This document shows positions 17,242 to 24,264 of a stretch of DNA of 64,000 bases, piece by piece. The position numbers and the translations under genes were made by a program. The notes under the pieces were generated by a model. That model was not told the origin of the DNA. It was given only the letters and a program-made list of their open reading frames with translations, and did no database searches. The stretch's first letter is position 1. Each line of letters opens with the position of its first letter. Source of the stretch: Acidobacteriota bacterium (GTDB lineage Bacteria; Acidobacteriota; Holophagae; Acanthopleuribacterales; Acanthopleuribacteraceae); NCBI GenBank assembly GCA_020637335.1, contig JACJWC010000014.1:101084-165083 (forward strand). Direction: 5' to 3'.

Positions 17242-18251
17242 AAAAATATTCCTCGCGCGAAAAACGCCTGTTGAAGTGGGCGATCATTGCGGTTGCTTTT
17301 TACCTGTTGAATGGCCAGTGGAAGAATTATCAGCAAGTGAAGAAAAACCTCGTTTTGGATATCCAAACCGAGCAGGCCAATCAGAGCAGCTATAACGATC
17401 GATTATTGGCGTTTGATAAAGAAACCCTGATCCGCGAAACCGAGGCAATGGAAACCCAATTAGGCGATTTCCAAGATCGGGTTCTGCGCATGGATCAGGA
17501 AACGGAAGCCCAGTTCCGATTCCAGGAAGATGTGGCCAAGATGGCTGAAAAAGCTCAGATCAACTTGAGTTCGGCCAGTAAACGCAATTCGAAGATGGTT
17601 TTGGAAGAAACCGGTTTGATGGAGATCAAAACCTACTTTACGTTTGATTGTGAGATCTCCAACCTGCTCAATTTCTTTGATGATTTACAGCACTTGCCCT
17701 ATTACGTGGCCATCGAAACCCTGACGGTGAACTCTTATAGCAATCGGCGCGCCCGTCCTCCGCGCGGTAAAAATCAAGATGATTCGTACACCACTATGGA
17801 GAAATTGCGCGGTACGGCCATTCTCACTGCGCTATTTCGGGCGGGGAAACCGATTGTGAAGTCACCTGACCTCCCCGAATCGGCGGTTCCTATCCCCAGT
17901 CAGGCGTCCGAACCGGTGCCGAGCGATGAAGGGCCAATCGATTCTGAAGGGGATAATGGACGTGTCCAAGCGCCCGTCCGCCAGCCAGTCGTAACCAAAA
18001 TGGGCACGCAATCCGGGCCCACCGAGTTCAAGGAAAACCCGGCCAACCGCCCCGTGGAAAAAAAGCCCGAACCGGCCATCACACCCCAGCCAAAAACAGA
18101 TGATGAGGGCGAGCCAGAAGAGCCGGCACCTGCCCAACCGAAAAAAGCAGGTGAAACCAAGCCCCCAACCCCAAAACCCGATATTCGTACGCGTAACCTG
18201 CCCCCCAAACCCCAGCCCGTTTCACCGGGCGCGCGCCAAAAACAGGATTAA
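17238..18251 (+). CDS. PilO/GspM-like assembly protein with proline-rich tail
   Basis: A 337-aa protein with a short basic N terminus, one TM (about 13-26), a coiled coil (about 35-105) and a small periplasmic domain (about 110-205) resembling PilO/GspM. From about 210 to the end it is a low-complexity Pro/Lys/Glu-rich tail (for example EGEPEEPAPAQPKKAGE). Such a tail could span the periplasm or peptidoglycan toward the secretin, much as TonB does; that is inference. It follows the GspL-like gene with a 4-nt overlap. Confidence 0.75.
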   Translation: MKKYSSREKRLLKWAIIAVAFYLLNGQWKNYQQVKKNLVLDIQTEQANQSSYNDRLLAFDKETLIRETEAMETQLGDFQDRVLRMDQETEAQFRFQEDVAKMAEKAQINLSSASKRNSKMVLEETGLMEIKTYFTFDCEISNLLNFFDDLQHLPYYVAIETLTVNSYSNRRARPPRGKNQDDSYTTMEKLRGTAILTALFRAGKPIVKSPDLPESAVPIPSQASEPVPSDEGPIDSEGDNGRVQAPVRQPVVTKMGTQSGPTEFKENPANRPVEKKPEPAITPQPKTDDEGEPEEPAPAQPKKAGETKPPTPKPDIRTRNLPPKPQPVSPGARQKQD

Positions 18252-18260
18252 GGAGGAAAT

Positions 18261-18845
18261 ATGCGCTCACTTTTCCTACTTTGTTTGTGTGGTTTAACAG
18301 TCCTCGCACAGAACTACATTAAAGAGATTTCGGACGCCAATCCCTTCGACCCGAACCGCGGTCAGGAACCTCCAGAAGAAATCGTTGAAGCACCAGTAAT
18401 TACGGCGGATTTGCCGATCCTGGATGGCACGATTATTTTTGCCGATCAACGCTTTGCCATGTTGTCTTATAACCAGGATGGCGAACCTAAAACGGCCAGG
18501 GTGACGGTTAAAGACAGCTTTGCCGGTTACGAAGTGGCTGCTATCGATTTTGAATCGGTGACGTTGAGTAACGGTGGCGATACGACGGCCCTCAAATTGT
18601 ATTCCGGGGTGAAAAAGAATCGCGGTGGGTCACGGGTTGCCCCTGCACCCATGGCCAAAAAGGAAGCGGCGCCTGCCCTCGTTTCACCGGGTGGTGATGG
18701 ACAAGTGGTGCCGGCCAATCCCACTGCTGGCGGTCCGAAACCGACTACCAGCCGCTTCCAAAAGGCTTCACCGGCCGTTCCGCCCAGCTCGACCGTGCAA
18801 CAGTCCAATACGACCAAGCGCGAAAATGCCAAGGGCAAAATGTAA
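18261..18845 (+). CDS. PilP/GspC-like periplasmic connector
   Basis: A 194-aa exported protein with a short signal (MRSLFLLCLCGLTVLA), a NPFDPNRG motif resembling the D/NPF-P-RG of GspC and PilP, and a compact beta domain (about 50-115: LDGTIIFADQRFAML and GYEVAAIDFESVTL). Such HR/PilP domains bind the secretin N0 domain. The last 75 residues are Pro/Ala/Lys-rich linker. There is no TM helix apart from the signal, which differs from canonical GspC. The stop abuts the gspD start. The SD is AGGAGG. Confidence 0.72.
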   Translation: MRSLFLLCLCGLTVLAQNYIKEISDANPFDPNRGQEPPEEIVEAPVITADLPILDGTIIFADQRFAMLSYNQDGEPKTARVTVKDSFAGYEVAAIDFESVTLSNGGDTTALKLYSGVKKNRGGSRVAPAPMAKKEAAPALVSPGGDGQVVPANPTAGGPKPTTSRFQKASPAVPPSSTVQQSNTTKRENAKGKM

Positions 18846-21044
18846 ATGAATCGAATTTTGAGAGGTATGACATCCATGTCCTTTTTGCGACACCTAATGC
18901 CTTGGCTTTTGTGCCTGTGCCTGATTTCTGTGCCCAGCTGCCGCAAGAAGCAAAATTTAATCGACAAGGCTTTTGACGGCAAAAATTTTACCCAACCTTT
19001 GGAAGGTCCCAAAGATGAGTTGGTTGAGCCTGAAGCCGAAGAAGAAGAAAAAAAAGAGCCCAAAGTTCAAGTCTTGGTGGATAACATTCAGGACAAACAG
19101 GGCGACAGCACCTTTTATCCCAGCGGGAAAGCGGAACGCCCCAATCCGCCGTTATTTCAGGAGGATCCGGAAGCGCCTGTAATGAATTTTGAAGAGGCAA
19201 AACTCTACGAAATCATTCACATGTTGTGTAAGGTGCTGAAGGTCAATTACATCATTGATCCCTCTGTCAAAGATCAGGCCATTACGATTGGCATGGTTGA
19301 AGGCCAGCAAAAGATGAAGACCAGTGAGCTGTTTGACTTGATTCTCAAGTTACACAGCTTGACCATGGTGCCTGAAGCCGGATTTATTCGCATCCTGCCG
19401 TTGGAATCCAAGGATGTGATGCCCGGTCTGGAATTGCTTTATGGCAATTTACCCAATCCGAACTTGATGCAGGAAGAACTGGTCATCCAAATTATTCCGC
19501 TTAAATACGCAACGCCTACATCCATCAGTGCGGTTGTGAAAGAGTTCCTGAGTTCCTCGGCTCGGATTATTGAGGAGCCGGTGAACAACCTGATGATCAT
19601 CATCGACAAGGCCAATTACATCAAAAAGATCATGGAACTGATCCCGCTTTTTGATATCAATGTCCTGCAAAACAAGAAGATGGTGCTCTACCAATTGGAA
19701 TTTATCGATGCGGTCGACACCACCGCCCAGCTCCAGGATATTCTGACGGCCTATGGCTTTGAAGGTAGTGATTCCGAACGCATCAAGCTGATCCCGATGG
19801 AATCGGTGAATGGCATTATGGTCATTTCGCCCATTCAGGAAGTGTTTAAGGAAATCGAGTTCTGGATCAAGAAACTGGACCGCGAAGCCCAATTTGAAGA
19901 ACCGCAAATCTTCATTTATGAAGTGAACAACACCACGGCTGAAGTGTTGGCCGCAACCATGGGCCAAATTTACGGGTTAAAAGGCGGCAATGCAGGCGGA
20001 GGGAACTTCTCGCAAAACGCCTCGGATCGGCGAACCACCAGTCCCAACCGCGATCCCAATGACCAATCCAATCGAACCGATCAAACGCCCCAACAAAATC
20101 AACCTTCCGGCTCCGGCAGCTTTGTGGATCCGAATACGGGCCAATTGATGATTACCGATAAGGACAACAATGCCCTGATCTTTTTCACGACACCCCGGGA
20201 GTACTTCAAAATCCGCAAAACCTTACGCCAATTGGACATCCTGCCCCGGCAGGTGTTTTTGGAAGTGACGGTTTTGAAGGTGGAGCTCAACGATTCTATG
20301 AGTCTGGGTTTGAACTGGACGTTGCAGGACGGCACAACCGAAAATACAACACCGGGCCGATCCCGAACATTAACCAATGAAGGTGGTTTAGGTTTTACCT
20401 ACAGTTATACAGCCTTGACCTCCAAGATTTCGGCCACGTTGTCTGCCTTGAAAAACAAGGGTTTTGTCAACGTGCTGCAACAACCGCACATTATGGCCAT
20501 CGACAATAAACCGGCTTCGATCAATATCGGGCAGGAAATCCCGATTCAAACCAGCAATATCAACGTTCCGGGCAGTACCGGCGGCACCACCAATGGTTCA
20601 ATCGTATCGTCCAACAATATTCAATACCGCAGTACCGGTGTGGATTTGGGTTTCACGCCTCACATCAATGCCAACGGTGTGATCCGGCTTGAAATTCAAT
20701 TGGGCATATCAGCACCCGGTCCCGCCAACCCGGACGCCAATAATGCGCCAGCCATCGATAGCAACAGCCTGTCCACCGAAATGATTGTTCGGGACAACCA
20801 AACCATCATCATGGGCGGGATCATTGCCGATTCGGAGCAGTGGGGTAAAACTACCGTTCCTTTCCTCGGTCGAATTCCCTTGCTTCGCCACCTGTTCACC
20901 AAGCGCAACAGCTCCAATGTGAAAACTGAGTTGGTGGTCATGATCACTCCTCGCGTCATCGATAGCGAGCAGAAATCCATCGAGATCTCCAGCGAATTCA
21001 AGGAAAAAATCCTCAAGGAATTTGAAAATTTCCAAGTGGAATAG
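18846..21044 (+). CDS. gspD: Type II secretion outer-membrane secretin GspD
   Basis: A 732-aa secretin that forms the outer-membrane gate. A leader ending ISVPSC suggests a lipoprotein, although Pro at -2 is not ideal. After an acidic linker come N0 (about 110-185), N1 (about 210-275), N2 (about 280-345), N3 with a long Asn/Gln/Ser-rich insert (about 375-430), and the secretin core with VDLGFTPHINANG and VPFLGRIPLLRHLF near the C terminus. In-frame ATGs at 18867 and 18876 are alternative starts; the latter gives a tidier signal peptide. It is the last gene of the operon and is followed by a terminator. Confidence 0.95.
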   Translation: MNRILRGMTSMSFLRHLMPWLLCLCLISVPSCRKKQNLIDKAFDGKNFTQPLEGPKDELVEPEAEEEEKKEPKVQVLVDNIQDKQGDSTFYPSGKAERPNPPLFQEDPEAPVMNFEEAKLYEIIHMLCKVLKVNYIIDPSVKDQAITIGMVEGQQKMKTSELFDLILKLHSLTMVPEAGFIRILPLESKDVMPGLELLYGNLPNPNLMQEELVIQIIPLKYATPTSISAVVKEFLSSSARIIEEPVNNLMIIIDKANYIKKIMELIPLFDINVLQNKKMVLYQLEFIDAVDTTAQLQDILTAYGFEGSDSERIKLIPMESVNGIMVISPIQEVFKEIEFWIKKLDREAQFEEPQIFIYEVNNTTAEVLAATMGQIYGLKGGNAGGGNFSQNASDRRTTSPNRDPNDQSNRTDQTPQQNQPSGSGSFVDPNTGQLMITDKDNNALIFFTTPREYFKIRKTLRQLDILPRQVFLEVTVLKVELNDSMSLGLNWTLQDGTTENTTPGRSRTLTNEGGLGFTYSYTALTSKISATLSALKNKGFVNVLQQPHIMAIDNKPASINIGQEIPIQTSNINVPGSTGGTTNGSIVSSNNIQYRSTGVDLGFTPHINANGVIRLEIQLGISAPGPANPDANNAPAIDSNSLSTEMIVRDNQTIIMGGIIADSEQWGKTTVPFLGRIPLLRHLFTKRNSSNVKTELVVMITPRVIDSEQKSIEISSEFKEKILKEFENFQVE

Positions 21045-21068
21045 GCGCTGTTTAACGCATCCAACAAG

Positions 21069-21096
21069 AAGCCGGGTCAACGATCCGGCTTTTTTT
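21069..21096 (+). terminator. Rho-independent terminator of the gsp operon
   Basis: Stem AAGCCGG / CCGGCTT around a 9-nt loop, followed by a run of T residues, begins 25 nt after the gspD stop. It also lies just past the end of the minus-strand isomerase gene. Confidence 0.88.
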
Positions 21097-21113
21097 GTGT
21101 CCCAGATGGACTG

Positions 21114-22280
21114 TTAATGTGCCTTGAGCGCATGGAGGACGTCCCAGCAAGCGCCCAATGTGTGGTAATCCGTTTTGCAGGGCGGACTTTTGCGGTTGTC
21201 GTAGCGTTGGTTTTCACGGCTCAAAATTCGGTACCAAGCGCCATGCTCATGATCGACGAAATGGGTCCAGGCGTACTCCCAAATCCATTCGTACCATTGC
21301 CAGTAAGAGGGGTCATGCTGGGCCATGAGCGCGCAGGCCGCAACCGTTTCGGCCTGAACCCAATAATATTTGTCGCCATCGCAGACTTTGCCATCGGGTG
21401 CAATTCCGTAATAAAACCCGCCATAGGTCGTATCCCAAGTCTTGTTTAGAACCCAGTCCAACAGCGTTTTTGCCCGAGGTACCATCCATTCTTCCAGGCG
21501 GATCTGGGCCAACATCAACAAGAGCTTGGCCCATTCGGCTTGGTGACCGGGTTGGAAACCCCATGGCCGAAACAGGTGACGCGGATCGTGGCGATTGAAT
21601 TCCCAGTCGATTAACCAATTGGCATCGTAATGTTCCCAAACCAGGGTCATTGAATTTTGACTGGCCAATTCCAAGCTGACCCGTTTGGCGATTTGACAGG
21701 CGCGATCCAGAAACTTGACGTCTTGGGTCGCCCAATAACTTTCGATAAACGCTTCGCACAGGTGCATGTTGGCATTCTGACCGCGATAATTCGTAAAGTT
21801 CCAGCTCGGATCGGCCTGGTCCTTGTATAGCCCTTGCTCTGCCTCATAACAATGGGTTTCCAGGGTTTGCCAGTTTTCTTCCAGCCAAACATGGGCCGAA
21901 AGCAAACTGGCCCGAACAGCACTTGCATAGGCGAGTTGAACAAAAGCCAGACCGTAGGTGTAGATCGTGTGGTCTACTGCTTGGCCCGAACGGGTCCAAA
22001 TGTAGCGGCCATCCTCTTGGTAATGATCCGCCCGCAACGCCAGCAAACCGTGGTTCAGGTCATCCATAACCCATGCTTCACCAAAGAGTTGCGATGCACG
22101 AGCCAGATTCACAACATGGCGTGTGCTACTGACCAGGTGGCGGGTCTCTGCATCATAAATTTGACCCGTGTCTAAAAAGCCTTGGGCAAATCCCGAAGCC
22201 TGACGTGCCTTTGGAAAATAGAAGGCCAGAATTTTTTGGATGTGGGCCTTTAAGAATTGGGGATCTCTGAAGTTTTCCAT
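21114..22280 (-). CDS. AGE-family aldose-ketose isomerase/epimerase, probable mannose isomerase
   Basis: A 388-aa (alpha/alpha)6-barrel enzyme. The segments YRGQNANMHLCEAF, GFQPGHQAEWAKLLL and the C-terminal DYHTLGACWD carry the three conserved active-site histidines seen in the YihS/mannose isomerase branch of the N-acylglucosamine 2-epimerase superfamily. That branch interconverts mannose and fructose. The neighbouring fructokinase-like and alpha-mannosidase genes fit this reaction. Cellobiose or mannose 2-epimerase is the main alternative. Its start lies 31 nt inside the kinase gene and has only a weak SD, so it probably depends on translational coupling. Confidence 0.82.
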   Translation of the reverse strand: MENFRDPQFLKAHIQKILAFYFPKARQASGFAQGFLDTGQIYDAETRHLVSSTRHVVNLARASQLFGEAWVMDDLNHGLLALRADHYQEDGRYIWTRSGQAVDHTIYTYGLAFVQLAYASAVRASLLSAHVWLEENWQTLETHCYEAEQGLYKDQADPSWNFTNYRGQNANMHLCEAFIESYWATQDVKFLDRACQIAKRVSLELASQNSMTLVWEHYDANWLIDWEFNRHDPRHLFRPWGFQPGHQAEWAKLLLMLAQIRLEEWMVPRAKTLLDWVLNKTWDTTYGGFYYGIAPDGKVCDGDKYYWVQAETVAACALMAQHDPSYWQWYEWIWEYAWTHFVDHEHGAWYRILSRENQRYDNRKSPPCKTDYHTLGACWDVLHALKAH

Positions 22281-23182
22281 TCTTGTATCTCTTCAAACGG
22301 GGGTAAATTTTGAGCGCCGAGTTCTCTCACGCACCAGGCGCCACAATCGACTGCAAAAGGCAGATTTTTGGCCAAGCATTCAGGATTGATTTCCTGCTCC
22401 TGACTCAACTTGAATAACAGGCCAGCCATGAAAGCGTCACCTGCTCCCGTGCTGTCACGACAGGTCACTCGGCGCGCGGGAAACGATTGGCTGGAGTGAG
22501 TGGGAGGGTGCAACCATTTGGCTCCCCTCGCGCCTTGGGTGATGATCAGGTGGGCCACAGGCGTTTGCTCAAGTCTGCTCAAGGCCTTTTCGCCCAGTTG
22601 ATCAAATTCCTCTTCACTCAGCTTCAACAGGTCAACCCACTCCAAAACGTGCCAAATACGCTCTAGCGGGTCGCCCAATCTAGCTGGCCAGTTCTTCCAG
22701 AATGGCGGTCGCCAGTTGAGATCGAAGCTGACAAAATGACCGTTTTTTTTTGCCTTTTGCACCCCAAAAAGTGTGGTTTTCCAGCTGGATTCCGTGGTCA
22801 TGCTGTTGGATCCAAAATGGAAAAATTGACCAGACAGGGCGTGGTTCGTGAAATCGGCTGCTTGAAATGCTTGGTCAGCCGTGTCTTCACAAAAAAACTG
22901 AAAGTGGCGTTCGCCTTGGTTATCCAAGGTGATTTCTGCACGGGCTGTGGGTTTGTCGGTTCGAATGATAGAGGAAGTGTCAACCTTGGCCCGCTCCAGG
23001 GCATCCAGAAGAACGGTTCCTAATTGATCGTTTGAAATGGCGCCCAAAAAACGGCTCGTTCCCCCGAGCCTTGCGATGTTGGTTGCCACATTGGCCGGCG
23101 CACCGCCCGGATAATTCAACAGTCCCTTTTCCGTGTGCACCTGATCGACGAGTGCCTCACCAAAACAAATAACCCTGTTCAT
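22250..23182 (-). CDS. PfkB-family sugar kinase, probable fructokinase
   Basis: A 310-aa ribokinase-fold kinase. GGAPANVA (26-33) is the substrate/lid signature and DSTGAGDAF (243-251) the second PfkB signature with catalytic base Asp249. Family resemblance and context favour fructose to fructose-6-phosphate; 2-keto-3-deoxygluconate or other ketoses cannot be excluded. It overlaps lacI by 4 nt (ATGA) and the isomerase by 31 nt, so the three minus-strand genes form one unit. Confidence 0.88.
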   Translation of the reverse strand: MNRVICFGEALVDQVHTEKGLLNYPGGAPANVATNIARLGGTSRFLGAISNDQLGTVLLDALERAKVDTSSIIRTDKPTARAEITLDNQGERHFQFFCEDTADQAFQAADFTNHALSGQFFHFGSNSMTTESSWKTTLFGVQKAKKNGHFVSFDLNWRPPFWKNWPARLGDPLERIWHVLEWVDLLKLSEEEFDQLGEKALSRLEQTPVAHLIITQGARGAKWLHPPTHSSQSFPARRVTCRDSTGAGDAFMAGLLFKLSQEQEINPECLAKNLPFAVDCGAWCVRELGAQNLPPFEEIQEWKTSEIPNS

Positions 23183-24183
23183 TTTGGACCCGTACTCTGG
23201 CGGATCATAAGTTCCACAGGCACGATTTCGTGCAGGACCGTGTCCGGTCTAATCTTAAAAATCATTTCGGCTGCACGCTCACCCAGCGCTTTGGGACTCG
23301 TTGTCATCGTCGTTAATGGCGGGAAATGGTCGCCTGCTTCCTGGATGTCGTCAAAGCCAACAACGGAAGCCTGCCAGCCCACGCGAATCCTTTTATTGGC
23401 CAGAGCCTGACAAACGCCAAGTGCTACCGCATCGTTATAACAGACAAATCCGCTAGGTGTTTGATCCGCCAAGTGCTCCAAGATTTGACTGGCACATTCA
23501 AAACCTCCGCGTTTCGTCGGGGCGGATTCAAAAAAGCGTTGATACTCCTTTTTGCCCGCCAATTGCATGGCTCTGGCGTATCCAGCCCGTCGTTGGGAAC
23601 AGCTGGGCGAATCGGCGTGACCGCCCACAAATACAATTTGTTGATGGCCCAAATGCAGGAGGTGTTGGCAGGCCTTTTCCGCGCCCGTTTGATTGTCCAA
23701 ACCCAAAAAGTTCCAACTGCCCGGAACTTCCCGATTAAAAACCAGCACGGGCAGATTCCGATTCAGCATGGTCAAATCTTCCGCTTCGGTATGCTCTGCT
23801 GGCGAAAGGATAATCCCGACTGGTGAGTGCTGAACCAAGGAGTTCAGCACCTGGGCTTGGCGCTCCACCGATTCACCGCTATGGCCTAATAAGGTGACAA
23901 AACCTCTTTGGGCAAGGTAGTTATCGACACCTGAAGCAAATTCGGCAAAAAACGGATTCGCCAGGTCGTTGATGATGAGGGCCACAACTGTGGAGACCTG
24001 TTTTCGCAGGTTGGCTGCGGCGCGGTTGTAGACATAACCACTGCGTTTAATCTCGGCTTCCACCTTTTCGCGGGTCTTGGCATTGACCAGAGGGCTACCT
24101 TTCAAAACGAGTGAAACGGTTGCGGGCGAAACCCCACAAGCTTTGGCAATATCGGCAACCTTAACGGGAAGTGCAGCGCCCAC
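23179..24183 (-). CDS. LacI-family transcriptional regulator
   Basis: A 334-aa repressor-type protein. The N-terminal helix-turn-helix (VADIAKACGVSPATVSLVLK, about 9-28) and hinge helix are followed by a periplasmic-binding-protein-like effector domain (about 65-330). It is the first gene of the minus-strand sugar operon and faces a control region holding a perfect 16-bp palindrome with a central CG, the style of LacI-family operators. It probably represses both its own operon and the divergent mannosidase-transporter genes until a sugar binds. Confidence 0.93.
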   Translation of the reverse strand: MGAALPVKVADIAKACGVSPATVSLVLKGSPLVNAKTREKVEAEIKRSGYVYNRAAANLRKQVSTVVALIINDLANPFFAEFASGVDNYLAQRGFVTLLGHSGESVERQAQVLNSLVQHSPVGIILSPAEHTEAEDLTMLNRNLPVLVFNREVPGSWNFLGLDNQTGAEKACQHLLHLGHQQIVFVGGHADSPSCSQRRAGYARAMQLAGKKEYQRFFESAPTKRGGFECASQILEHLADQTPSGFVCYNDAVALGVCQALANKRIRVGWQASVVGFDDIQEAGDHFPPLTTMTTSPKALGERAAEMIFKIRPDTVLHEIVPVELMIRQSTGPK

Positions 24184-24199
24184 AGCCGTAAAAACTCCC

Positions 24200-24228
24200 T
24201 TGACAATCCTTTTTTAAATCGATTTAAA
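24200..24228 (+). promoter_or_regulatory. Rightward promoter of the mannosidase-transporter operon
   Basis: A perfect -35 TTGACA at 24200-24205, a 17-bp spacer and TTTAAA at 24223-24228. The -10 lies inside the palindromic operator at 24213-24228, so a bound repressor would block it directly. Confidence 0.65.
24213..24228. promoter_or_regulatory. 16-bp palindrome, probable LacI-family operator
   Basis: TTTAAATCGATTTAAA is a perfect inverted repeat with a central CG. The half-site CGATTTAA at 24220-24227 recurs at 24238-24245, 18 bp away, near the leftward -35 region. The palindrome overlaps the rightward -10 and touches the leftward -10. Confidence 0.7.
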
Positions 24229-24256
24229 TGCTAGGAGCGATTTAAGTTTCTGTCAA
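24228..24256 (-). promoter_or_regulatory. Leftward promoter of the lacI-kinase-isomerase operon
   Basis: On the minus strand a perfect TTGACA (24256-24251), 17-bp spacer and TAGCAT (24233-24228). The two promoters face away from each other and share the operator region, giving one control point for both operons. Confidence 0.65.
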
Positions 24257-24264
24257 GGGTTAGG

